DNA of 64,000 nt. Source: Polyodon spathula. Its lineage: Eukaryota; Chordata; Actinopteri; Acipenseriformes; Polyodontidae. A program made the translations under genes and the position numbers. This document shows positions 1-12,849 of the stretch, piece after piece (within the stretch, counting starts at the first letter, position 1; every line of letters starts with the position of its first letter). Below the pieces are notes generated by a model that was not told where the DNA came from, did no database searches, and saw nothing but the letters and a program-made list of their open reading frames with translations. The stretch is taken from contig NC_054555.1 in NCBI RefSeq assembly GCF_017654505.1, forward strand, positions 7,123,335-7,187,334. Direction: 5' to 3'.

Positions 1-3000
1 ATGCTTCCTAAAATACCAGCTTTAATTCATAACAAAGACAACTGTTAATCATGCAAGGAAGAACACAGCTAGAAATCCAATTAAACAACTGGAGCTTGTT
101 CCCTGGGTACAAAAAGAAAATATTACCTGGAAAGATAAGTGCTTAATTCTAATCTTTGATAAGGGGAGATGGCTCATTAAACTCATTTAGAGTTTTTAAA
201 AACTGCTCCCATTTTGAAATTGTGTAATTATGGTATGCGTCACGCAGTTGGATTAAGGTTCCTTTAAACCAGTTCCTTTAGAGGTGGTTCCCCTTTCCAG
301 AGTTCTGGAGTGTAGCTGCCCTTTACATACCAAAAAGAAGGATGCTATGTTTTATGAAAGAACTTTTATGGCATTCTATAATTCCAAATGCCCTTTTGGC
401 ATCAGGAGAACTAGACTGGTGTACACTGTTTATTTTAGTCGTTGGTACTGAATGAGATGAGAAATGCTGTTTTCTAAATCAAGAAAGCTATACTATGTAT
501 GAACCTTCAAATCCATCACGTTACCAATTAGCAACAGCACTGGTTATTGTTTCATAGCTTTCACAGACCACTTGCATATTAATGGCCAAGAAACAGCGCC
601 CTGTTCTTAGAGAAACATTGACATTTTGCGCTCGGTCCAATGGCCTTATTCAGAACAGATATTTATATGTACTGGAATCTACCAGCCTGGATAAATACCT
701 GGACAAGAACACTTATTAGTAGACACACCAGCAGTACCTAAGGCCAACATGAACAGTGAGATCTCAAATCTGTCGAAGGCTATTTGTGCATGTAGTGGAT
801 TATCTTCTTCAAGATCAGATCTGAAGTCCAAACCTAGGCCATACTGCATGTTTCCTGTGTTAAATCACATGTATTCTTCATGAAGCCAATTCAAAGCCCC
901 CTTTTAGGTAGTCTATTGGGTGGCAGTTATAAGCAGAGCAGAAGAAATAGGGTTGTTTGTCCCTGAACTGTAATGCTTCTCGCCAATCAATAACTTTTGA
1001 CACAGCCAGCAGGCAGCAACTTAACAATGATGACTTACCCTTGCTGCCATCCATGCATTAATGCTTTGTATGACTTCTGTGCAAACTGTCTATGAAGCCA
1101 GCTGCTGTACTGACAGCCTCTGGCAACTGCAAACAGCTGCTTTTCATTGGGGGAGGGTGTGCTGTTGCAGCAATTCAAGAGTTAATTTAAAATTGCAAAA
1201 AGCCTAATTGGAATTTAGTTTTAGTTTTAGTAATGCACATTCCCAAGTCAGTCCATATATGATATAGTGCCTTCAGTCTAGCTAATTAAAGCACAATATC
1301 AAAATTGCACTTTTCAAGGGAATGGTTTATGATATGTTTAGTTGCACTGATTGCAAACAGAAGTTTATAAAGATATATAATGATAATGTTATACAAAGCA
1401 AATCCAGGATAATAACCTTAACATGTCCTTAAATAGTTTATACAGTTGTCCAGGGATTTGCCAGGCAGCCCTTTACTGTATTTTCTTGACTGGAAAACAA
1501 GGTCAGGCATTCAAGCCAGTAGGATAGACTGCATATTTAAAATAAATATAAAAAGTAGTAAACAATTTTTATAGAAGTTCACTAAAAGACAAAAGCTTTG
1601 CACTTGAAGCATGTTTTATTTTTTATTCTCATCCAATTTCTATCTCCCTCAAGCCTATCATCCGTGTTTTTCTCTCTGTAAGCAGCTGGAGCCCCTAGCC
1701 AATGGCCCTTTAGCCTCCAGCAGCCTCACAAAAATCCCACTTTTACCCAACGGCTGTCCTGTTACATTTTGGGTTCTGTCCACTGCATTTCCCCTGGCTT
1801 TACCTCTGGGAGGCACCGTTAAGCAAACAAGCTGAATAAATTAGGAGCGATATCTGCTGTAGAAATTGATGGCACTGCCGTTTCCTGTATAGTTAGTAAG
1901 CTGCGGGCATCTGTGGAGGAAACCCCTACAAGCACGAAGCAACTCCGATCGATCGGCTTCCACGGATCAATACCCACATTGCTCGCCTTGCAGCTCTAAT
2001 GAAGCTGTTACAGGAGGAATCCTGGCCTGACATCATTAGCTGTGCTGCTCTCTTGTTCGACTGCCGGTAATAATTGTGTTTACATCGTTCACTAGATAAG
2101 TGTGAGCCCACTGCAGAGCTGGGTGCAGAGAGAATTTCCTCTTGGATCTCAGAGAAAAGGTGCCCTCTCTCTGACTTTCAGATCTACACACCTTATCTAA
2201 CCATGGATTGAAATGAATTGTCCCACCCTGTGTTGCGAAACATTTTCAAAAGCCCCTTTGTAGAGTAACTCTCTCATCCATGTTTGGTCCTTAGCTTTAT
2301 TTTTATTGCTTTGACTTCTGGAACAAAACTTTTCTGGATCTCTTTCAGGCTCTGCTGGGCATTGTTTGCTTGCATTGCCTGGTGACATCATTTGATAATG
2401 AGAATCTGTCACCTGCTTCTCAGTTTGAGTGCAGCTGGCTGTGTGTGCCTGACATGCAGAGCTTGGAAAGGGATGGCTTTATTTGGAAAGGCAGCATGCG
2501 AAGGGCATAAAGGGTACATTTCAAATATGAATCAAACTGAGAATATGATTAAATAAAACATTTAGGTCTGTTTAAATACGTACAGTACATACATACATAA
2601 GTCAAATATAAATAAAATATGCCCCACTCCAATATATTCAAACTATGTATGTATACAATACATTTTGTAGAGAGAAAAACCTATTTTTGTCAATTGCACG
2701 GTTAATAGTCAGCGTTCAATTTGTCCTCTGATATTAGCTCCATAGTAACAGCATGCTGACATTTCCTTGTTGCAGCAGGGACTCTTCTGGGCCACCCATC
2801 ATCTTTGATCAGGTAAATTGATTTGAGATTTAGTCCAAACACTGTTTTCTCATTAGGATCATTAAGAGAATGCCCTGGTGAAATGCTGGTGTTGTTTGAA
2901 GACAGCTGCATGAATATTGCATTCAAACCATATGGGCTGGTGTTTACGACACACAGGATGTGCTGTTATTATTCTGCTGTATGTACCTAGTCAAGGAGTC

Positions 3001-6000
3001 ACTGTTCCAAAGTACCCTTGGGACCTAATACTGGCACAGTTTAAGATTGCATCGGTAAATTGGCAGTCTGCTGTTCTGCAGGCACAGATCACTGTATTTT
3101 TAGCCCTTATACTGCTGGGAGAGTTATGTCAAATTCTGATGACTGTATGCCATCATTATAGTACATACTGTACACAATGCATTTATTCACAAGACATTCT
3201 GCTCATAGTTTGTTATTACAGCAGTGTGCTGTTGATACCCTCACTTATTATCACATACAGTATTTACTATGTATCAGGCATACCCAATCACGGGCCTGAA
3301 GTACCATTCCATTCCAGGTTTAACAGGTAAAATGAATAACTATAATAACTACTGTACATGAGAGTATGGATGAAGGTTTAATTGGCTCAATTAAACAATA
3401 CAGAACAGGGCTGAAACAAACAGCAGGACTGGTAGGGCAAACTTTGGCCACCCTACTATATCTATACTGTATGTATACATGTTAATTGGTTACAGTCTCG
3501 TTTTTTCAGGCAATCTCTAATGTGTCTTAAAAAATGTTATTCAAAGACCACCCCCTCCCATTCAACCATCAACAAAAAAACAGTTTCCCTGGCAACCCTA
3601 TAACAGCCTTCTGAAAAGCACGCCGCGTTGCTAAGAGACTATAGCCATCACTGATTTAAAGGGTTAATCCATAATATCGCAGGTTCTATTCATACCAAGT
3701 TTTATAACTGAAGCACAGGGAGGTAATGTTATTTCTTGACAGGTTGATACAGTGCAGCAGGTTCAATGGTTTAGGAGTGATTTCAAAACAGAAATGAAGC
3801 TCTATTATTATTACATTTCCTAATACATTGTATCCTGATTTCCTGAACACCTGCAGCATCCTCAACTTTGTATCTCCTCATGGTTTGACGTTGACGCTGA
3901 GCTTTAGTGAATAGGTCAATGTGTCCATTACTCTGTCACTCTGTCACAAACCACGGACTGCCTGCGGAGTACAATGTCAGCTAACATTAAACACAGAGAG
4001 CTGGGCCAGTATAACACTGGTGCTAGGACAGTGTCACCACTACACAAGTGGATTGTCAGACCCTGGCACCCCTCCCTATCATGAAGGGGGTCAAATGACT
4101 GGTTCTCTTCTTGTTTTAAAATTGAGAGTTTTAACCTGATTAAGGGCAATCTGAGCTCTAACATGGAAAATTACCGCCGAGCCAAGATTTAAAATCCGTA
4201 ATGGGTGAAAGGTTTGCAGTAAGGTTTTTATCTCCTTATCCATTGCACCTTAAAGATTTTCTGCATTGCACATGATTGACTGGACTTGACAAAAATAAAT
4301 ATCAAACTGCACTCCAGGCTTTTAGTATAGGAATCACTAACTAAAAACAGTCTGCTGTGATATATAGTATTACCTTGCCATATAAAGCGAGACTCCAAAG
4401 GCTCCTTGCTGGTGGTTATGGAAACACCACTATTGATCTTGAAGATGTGCAGTTTATAAGCGAATAAATAAATAAAGCCTGGATCACTGTTTTCAAAACG
4501 TCCATGGAATTTTGACTCTCTCAGTTTAACAAAACCTGTAGGAGTGGAGGTGTAGGGGTATTGGTTCAGGACTTACACCCCACATTCTCTCCATTTAAAC
4601 TGGAGTAACACTAAGGGAATCCCTGGCGGATTACAGTTGAGGTATGTCCTGGACAGAAATCTAGGGAGTGTTGAGATATTCAGGCTTAAGGCTTTCCAGA
4701 TCTGGTCATCTGCTGGTTTTCATTTGATCTGTCAATTACTTAACTAAACCCTTCATTGAAGTCATCATTTGACCTTTTTAATTGTTCTCAGCTCTTAAAA
4801 AGCTGCAGATCTCAAGTTAACTATAACATTTTTTAAGTAAGTTGAAATCTGAAGCTTTTTAGGAGCTGACAAAAATTTAAAAAGTCAGATAAAGAAAATA
4901 ATTCGTTCAATGAAGGGTTTAGTTAGTAATGAGAGCTCAGTTGGAATGAATACCGAAGACACAGGAGTTTCAAGGACTGCTTTTTGGAAGCCCTGGTAAC
5001 TGTATTGTAAACAATGTCTTGCGCTAGTTCCTCTGTGTAAATGACTGCACAGTACCAGTCTCTTTATGCAACTCCCTGTGAATCATGGCCTGCATTGGCC
5101 TTCCTGGAAAGTAATCAAAGGTTATACACAGTTCAGAATGTAAAAAGGAAACGAAAGGTGCCCAAACCTAGAGGCCACTCCATGAAAACATGTTTATATC
5201 TGATCTGCATGGACCTTGAGGTCTTCAAATTACATCATTTTATTTACACATGTTATTGCTTCTGCTCTAGCACTAAATATAATCTGGTATAAAAAGTGGT
5301 GTGGGTGTTTGCCTAAAGGAAGGTTTTATCAGCTCTAAGAACCTCCACACAGCCTCAGGATCCTAAAATGTACTTTCTGGCTGTTTCCTTAAAGGGGCTC
5401 TTTTGTTCTTGACACTTTAATCACTGGCCAATTTTCGCATATCAGTTTATCAAGAACTAAGTAGCAGCAATACAATGATAGTTATTGATAGTCCTGCATT
5501 GGTGCACCGTTCCTGTGGCAGGGCACATATATAATTATAATTTAATTAATTAATTTGGAGAGGGCCACATCACACTCTCATTTAGAGGGATGGGGCATTT
5601 TAACCCCATCCATGCTGGAAAACAATAACACCAAACAATACATCCAAATCATAACAATACAACAGTAAGCCATTCATTTTTAAATCCTAATAATACATTT
5701 ACCAGCAGGACTCTGAGTCATGCAGTATAAAGGCATGTAGTACTGTTTCAGTTTCTCTGAGTCTGGGCCAGGAAATTAAGTTGTATCCAGTTGTGGGACT
5801 TCTACAAATATGTCTATGTTAAAATTACCTTGATCTAGCTTTATAACATGATGCAAACTTCTATGGGTTTAGTGATGGGCTGTAAGCTAAGGTGCTGATA
5901 TTTTTAGCTCATTGTGTTATATGAGCAGCAGATACTGGCAGCTGCTCCTGGGAAATAATCCAAGGCTGGCTGATGCAAGGCTCAGATAACAATCAATACT

Positions 6001-9000
6001 CTTTACATATTGTCCTGTCAGCCAGTAGACTTGTTTAGCTGCACGTAGCGAGGGTAACTTGGAGTCGTACACAACTAAGGGAAACACAACATGTCTGCCC
6101 TCCTTCTTTCACTTTTTCCTAGAAACATAAAATGAGGTACAGGGTGGTGCTCAACGATAGGCCCTGCCATTGTCTTGCAATGCAGGTAAATAAACTTGTC
6201 TCCAAAGTTAGATTATTGCAGTTGAACATATACTGTAACTACACTTGAGAGAGAGACTTGCAAACTCCATTGATATGTACTGGTGATTCTGTGATGCTCT
6301 ATCATAATATTTCATGATCCTGCAATTCCTAATAAGTAATGCTCCCCTTTATAATGCTGTGGTCTGTAACTATTTCCATCATATAAGAGAATGCAAGTGC
6401 CAATAGCTTTATGGTCCAAACGAAATTCCTTTGGTGCATTTTAATTGTGATTTAAAGGGCACAGTGAAGGAGCAATGCCATAGGTGGCGCTTGAGTCTTT
6501 TGTTAAGAGAGGCTATTCCACACTTTCCCCTTGCATTCATTGAACCCAACATAATTGAATCCTGTGCATGCAAAAACTATATTTAGTAAGCAAATACATT
6601 CATCAGAATATTAACTTCAGTAAGCAGACAGATGCGTTTTTTCTGCTTTAATTGCAGAAACTTTTTCAGAAGTTCAAAAGACCCCGCTTTCACTGAAAAT
6701 GGAGTGAAGGACTAGAAAGTCACATCAAATTCTCACAAAATGGTGGTATGTGAAAACAGACAGTATCCTACAAAAATATTTTGCCACAAGTTCTGTAAAA
6801 TCAGATTCGGACCAAGCTGTTTGTATAGATAACAGCAATTTGAATAGATGTAGAAATTGTGAAGAGGATGTTCCAGGCAAGGGAATGAGTGAAAAGGATT
6901 CAGAGTTTTCATCGGTTGCCTCCTGCAGCGGTATGGGGGGCTCAGATCAGTGGGAAGAACTCATGTTAGGTCTCCCCAAGCCTCTTATACGTGCCATCTT
7001 TGAGCAATGCACTTACTCACGGCAGGTCATGATGTACAGCCATTATGTTACCTTGCAGATAAAAGGGTGAAATGTGATTTCATAGAGGCAAAAAATATTT
7101 TCCTCTTTCCTTTTTCACCACCCATATGCCAGCCTGCTTTTGCAAGGAGCCCGCTGAGCTGTTCTTTCAGCAGGTATGAACGGATGGCTATTTTCTATCT
7201 GACAACAGCCAGAGAAAGGGAATTACAGCGGGGGTGTGTTTGCATGTCGGGGAAGTGAGGTGAGAGGAGAGGAGGGGAGAGGAGGGAGGTTTCCTGAGCC
7301 AAGAGAGAATACTGAAAGTGCCATCAGTACTGCAGAGGCAATCCCGCCCACATAGCCAGGACTGCCGTGCTGAAATGAGAGAACCTTCTCGTCCCTGACA
7401 TTAATAACATTAGCTTGTGTAACTGAAGAGAGGAGGGACTTCCTCTCACAGCAGGTCCCAGGAGATGCCCTTGCTCATTTCACAGCCAGGCTGAGTTTCA
7501 AAGCACAGGGATTCCAACTCGATCAAACCAGAGTGGCTTTTATTGCTCTGGGTAAATTCCTTCTGCCAGCTACAGATCTATCAACAAGTGTTTTATTAGC
7601 AAACAATGCTTAGAACTCCCCTATCATAAAACAAAACTGCATGTAGTTTTTAAAAGTACATGAAGATTAAACGTGAACAAAATGCTTATAAAAGCCCATT
7701 GCAAGCAGCTATGAGCCTGTGCTCCAGTGTAGCTGCCATCTAAAATAATCCTTTTACACCAAACTGAATTTAACCCTAACCTTCAATTGGAATCTGGACA
7801 ATTGAAATAGAAGAACAGCTATTAAATACATGAATGCTGCCGATGCATTTAAGACCAAACTAATCAAAAACCTGTGCATCTACTGTAAGGTCAATCCAAT
7901 TATTTGTTGTCTTTTTTGTTCAACCATAGGTCAAGTAAGGACATTTCAAGTAAATGTAAGTATGCAAATGCCTTCATCAGTAAGACACGCTTTCATCATT
8001 TGGGTTCACTGCAATTGCATTGTTAATTCTCATAGTTAGCCATATGTTAGGATCTCAAGTAGAAGAAATAGCCCATTGGCTTGGGGTTCCTAATGAACAA
8101 TTCGAATCTTAAAAACCAAAGGGCTCACAACATATAAAGAATAGAAAGAAGTGAGCAATTAGCAAAAAGCTGACATAGTTTATTTTTCTAATTTTTTAAT
8201 TTGGTGATGTGACTTTGAAAAGACCATTATTTGATCAAGGTGCTCTGCTAATTACCACAGGAAATGGAAAGATCATGTTCTTTTGACAGTGTTCTTTTCT
8301 ACATCCTTTTGTCATGACAGTTCTAGCAAAGGATAAAAACCTAGTGAAAGAAACGCTAGAAAAACAAAACTCTGCAGAGTACGAACAAAAGGTTTTCTGC
8401 GGCCCTCTCAACAAATGAACTCATCTAGACTGTCAAAAAGAACCTCTTCGCCTCTGGTAAATAAATAATTTGTAGGCATCATAACAGCCTAAGTGCCTGT
8501 GACAGAACACAATTGGAGAGCTTTGTCAGAACAAAATGTAAAATAATACAGTCATTATGGCTTGGATGATGTATTGTTGAGGGCACAGGGAAATATTACC
8601 AAAATATTATTGATGTAATATTTATACAGTAATATGGTAAGTCTCTTTGTTCCATTATTTAGTGTTACAGAAGGGAATTATGAGGATTTGATATATGTGG
8701 AAAATTACTGCACTAAATGATATTAACTGGGTGTGGGTGTTAGGGCTTCCCCAGCTAAGAGGTGTAACCTCTTCCAGTGCTCGGTATACAGTTTCAAACT
8801 CAGTACAGTGCCTTAAAGAAACACTCTACTTTACTTACATTATGTACAGTATCTTTTTTAGTATTGTTTTCTAGCTTGTTGAATCTCTGGGAACTGCATA
8901 TATCTGCAGTATCTAGCCGCTGTCACTTTGAGTTGCTTTTCTGGTTCCTTACCTCATTACCACAGAGAGATGACTCCAAACAGCTGTCACCAGGGAATGA

Positions 9001-9288
9001 AACCTGACTAAATGAGAGGACGCAGAAACAAGCTGGCTGAGGACATGCAGTTCAGATAATGTTGTTATGGTTTCCTGATCTCAGCTCCATCTACTTCACT
9101 TGACCTTTCAGTTGCACATACAGTTTGAACAGCCTCATCAGTCTCAGTCTTTAGTTTTCCCCTGGGATATCACTGGCCACTGTGGACATTTGAAATTGGA
9201 GTTTGGTGTTGGTTCCAGCTCAGTACAAAACCACCGCACAGCAGTGGCATGGATGTTTTATCAGGGGTCCCAGAACACAAGGCCAAGA
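1..9288. other. Intergenic, no recognised gene
   Basis: No stretch in the first 9.3 kb reads as a known protein on either strand. The longest open frames (for example 2917-3330 plus, 137 codons) are hydrophobic or low in complexity, have no supporting splice context and resemble no family I know. The region is AT-rich single-copy-looking DNA. One open frame at 6750-7070 is listed separately because its composition is more protein-like. Distal regulatory DNA is possible but cannot be shown from one sequence. Confidence 0.6.
6750..7070 (+). CDS. Unassigned open frame, possible exon or gene relic
   Basis: This 106-codon open frame has no ATG at its start; it opens with GTG AAA ACA GAC. A possible splice acceptor (GAAAACAG) lies just inside it and a possible donor (AAAAGG/GTGAAA) just before its stop. 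The product is polar and protein-like. It has a PIP-box-like DSILQKYF near the start, an acidic and serine-rich middle with a C-x-x-C pair (CRNC), and an end containing DQWEELMLGLPKPLIRAIFE. That last part loosely recalls the motif ahead of DEAD-box helicase cores, but not enough to name a family. It could be an exon of an unrecognised gene, a relic, or chance. Confidence 0.22.
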   Translation: MKTDSILQKYFATSSVKSDSDQAVCIDNSNLNRCRNCEEDVPGKGMSEKDSEFSSVASCSGMGGSDQWEELMLGLPKPLIRAIFEQCTYSRQVMMYSHYVTLQIKG

Positions 9289-9595
9289 TTTTAAAATGTT
9301 TATCCCCCAAGTTTCTCCCCAATTCAAAATGTCCAATTATGATTCCCCTCACTACAGCAATTCACCATACAGCTTGGGAGAACTGAAGGTTCAGTGGGCA
9401 TCCTCTGAACCCACGACCAAGCCAGCTTCCTCTTTTACAACTCGAGAGCGGATGTCAGCGAGCTACAGGCCTCTGGAGGACAAAGGCCAGCCCTGCAGCT
9501 GTCCGTCTGAGCTCACTGCGCTTCTGGCCAGTAGGGTCCGCTGTAGCGCGATGAGGAGAAACAGTCCCTTTCGCTCCCTTCCGGGATAGTCCTTC
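9289..9595 (-). repeat. SINE-like repeat, copy 1
   Basis: Read on the minus strand, this 300-bp block matches the block at 32,945-33,281. Shared landmarks, in order, are TTTCTCCTCATCGCGC, then ACCCTACTGGCCAG, then the 3' part CATAATTGGACATT with AATTGGGGAGAAA. The same order in two places on opposite strands marks a dispersed retroposed repeat. The 3' end runs into A/T-rich sequence, as SINE tails do. I cannot name the family. Two overlapping open frames here are by-products of the repeat, not genes. Confidence 0.6.
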
Positions 9596-12500
9596 CTGAA
9601 CAGACTTCAGGCATGCCAATGAACAGTGAGAGAAAAAGTTTCTGTTCATTGCCACTGATTTGTCAGATCTCTGGGTACATGGAAGGGACTTCCATCGAAA
9701 CTTATATATAAAAATTAATGCTGTTTTTAGTCGGACACTGTGTTGCATTCCTCATGCCTTCATAAAGGCTAAAGTTAAACCAAACCAGATATAAACAACT
9801 AAGACCTTTAACTGAGAAGCTTTTTAAATTAACCTTAAGTTGATAACGCTGAATTTTTCGTTTTAAACTTGTAATAGAGTTTTTATTTTATTTTTTTATT
9901 TTTTTTACTTTCAGATGAAAATTGCTCTAATGATGATTTATGAGAATCTATGAGCATAATCATTCATAATCACTTTGAAACAAAAATAAATTAAATTGGA
10001 AATTCAGCATTTGAAGTGCATGTCTCTGACTCATAGCCATTAACACAGTAATTACTGAGATCTATTAAATAATATAATTGTGTAGCATTTTAGAAATACA
10101 TGTTATTTCAACACATTTTAACATACACTTGCATGTTGTGTCAGATTTCAAAGTGATTAGCCAGCCATGACTATAAAATATCTCTATGGCAGAATACGTT
10201 TCGAAGACCTTGACAATGATTTATAGTCAAAAGGCTATTACTAAAAATAAGCATTACCACAATAAGAAAATTATTATCAGTTCAACAATGCGTTGATATG
10301 TTTCTTAGGAATTTGAATCTAAATGCACATTCCCGTCTCTGCTTGTTACAGTTATTTCTCAGCTCTTTGATCTACTTCTGTTTATGAAAGAAATGAACAA
10401 TGCCATTGTCCACTGGCACTGAGAATCAAGGACAGAGCTCCTGAACAATCCTGAAGTGTCTTGTCATGCAGCTTTGTGCACTGGAAGGAAGCTGCACATT
10501 CTTATCAATGCTTTCCAAACCCATCCAGATTAAATCAAATAAGTGACGCATTCGCTGTCTGACTATGAAACCTCAATGACAATGCTTTTCATCAAGACTT
10601 CAACACATATACAGTGTAAATGTCTTTTGCTTCCTAACCTGATGTTTCTTTGCTCTGACTGAAGCCATTAGTGCACTCAAATGCTCCTGTCAATTAACAG
10701 CCAACTGGATTTGATGTAATTATCACCATAGCAACCAATGAATATATGCTTGAAACACAATTGCGTTGCCGTTGTTCCTTATGCCTCTCCTCCAGATGAG
10801 AATTAGCCTGGAATGTGTTTTTGTTTTATAATACATTTTTTCTGTCGGGGAAACTTGCAATGGTTCAGCAAAATACCATGAAATCAAAAACAAATTGTGA
10901 TGCAGAGCCGCAGAAGGAGCATTGACAGTTGACACGCTGTGGTATTAGAGGAGCTGTCAACAGCAATGCTTCATAACTGTATTTTTACATTAGTTACCAT
11001 CTGTAGGTCAGAAGAAAAAAAAAATCAAATAACGCAGTAGTTGTATGATTTCTACAGCAAAGTGATTAGCAGATAACCTGTGTGTGTCCAACATTGCTTT
11101 GTTTCCATTATTTCTTCAGGCAGTTAAATGCACACCGCTATGAATTTTTCATTGTTGTTTTTGTCAAACTTTCTAATGAAAAATTGATCTGAGGTTGTTC
11201 CCCATGTAGCAGTTTGCTCCTGCTGTCATTTCCAGTTGCCTTTCTGATGCTTTAACTTGTTATATATGAACTTAGAGAGATCAATTCAAATATTTCTCAC
11301 AGGGGTAGAAGGAAACAAAACCTGACAGAAGCAAGCCGGGATTGGGAATGTGTCCGGTACGCTCAGGAACTGGATGGCTGAGGGTTAATGGTTCTGCAAA
11401 TCCGATAAAGAATAATGATGCCCGTAGTTATCGTGTCTTAATCAGAGCATTATTCTACAGAAAAGTGGGTGGACACTTCAAGATTTCAAGCTGAATGTGA
11501 ACAGGGGTACCAATCTACACTTCCACTATGTATGTGCTTTTACAGTGCAGAATGGTACCTCATCGCAGGTTTAATTTTGCATTGTCTGTCCACTAATTAC
11601 CCCCTTTGCTCCTTCGCTCTTGTTATGGATCATTTACCCTTTCAACTACAGAATCGCCTGTCTATCTAGTTAACTCATCTCTATACTGAGGTTATTCTTG
11701 AAGATGGCTGTTTGGTTGCACTTGCTAGTGTTTCTAGGCTATTTGATAAAATGGCTAGAAAAGATTAAGGCGCTTCAAATGAAATTGTGTGGATTACATT
11801 TTGTAGGATGTTTGCAATCATCCTGAGTGTTTTTATGTTTTGATAACAATGTTCTGATGCATTCAGGAGCTGCAGTCAGGAGTTCATCTCATATCATTTA
11901 GAGCAGATAAGCCAAAATGCCTATGTATCAGAGAGCGACAGTTCCTTCTTAGTTCTCATCAGTGTATTGCCAGCAATACAAAAAGAAACTAGCACTGGCT
12001 TTTACTTCTATTGAGACATCATGTGTACATTTTGACAGTCTTTATAGGCAGGGACAAGTTCAATTGTGGATCATAATGAGAACAATAATGGAAGACTGAA
12101 TGATGAGGAGTTATAAAGTTCCCATTGTGATACAAGAGCATGGGGACAGGGTGATCTGATAGATTAAAAACAAGGTGTGGCAGATTGATTGTGACATTTT
12201 TAAAAAACAAACACAAATTGCACAGCTTCATACACCTCTGTAGTTCCTGCTGCTGGCAGAATATTTATATCCCCTAGCAACATTCACACCTCCCTGTCTA
12301 ATTTAAAATGTGCTTCAGTAGTCCTGTCAGAACAGTTATATTTGAAGTTGACTTGAACCCGGGTGTAAGCATGTCCCAGCTCCATTGTGCAATGTTGTGA
12401 TAGTAAATTAATTAGTTTGACCCCCAATTACTTCAACTCTTGCTAGTTAGAAGATGAGTAATGGTAATTATTTCCTTTGGGTTTCTACTGGAGACTGTAC

Positions 12501-12839
12501 ACATAAAGCGAAGCGTTGTCATGGTAATGCACACACATGTATGAAACTGAAAAGGCATGGAAGTGCTGTGGTAATATTAGATAGCAAACATTCTTCTGAA
12601 GCTGTAGAAAAAAAAACATTATGGAATAAATATTACACTGCTTCATTTGAATATTTTTAATTAAACAGTATGTTAAATATTAACTATTTAATAAAACTTT
12701 ACATGTACCAGTACCATAGTGTATTAATAATTAAACACAATACTATAGACAAAAATATATTCCATTCAAAGTGTAGTTGCGATACAGCAACTGAAACTAC
12801 TACAAATCAGAAACCACTGGATTTTCCTTTTTATTGGTA
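9596..12839. other. Intergenic, no recognised feature
   Basis: AT-rich sequence between a SINE-like copy and the LINE. The open frames are short (70 codons or fewer) and have no coding character. I see no RNA gene, tandem array or promoter motif that I can support. Confidence 0.6.
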
Positions 12840-12849
12840 TGCAAGCTGG

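Noticed and set aside
2917..3330. 137-codon open frame, hydrophobic
   Set aside because: No family resemblance, no splice or repeat support; composition follows AT-rich DNA. Likely chance.
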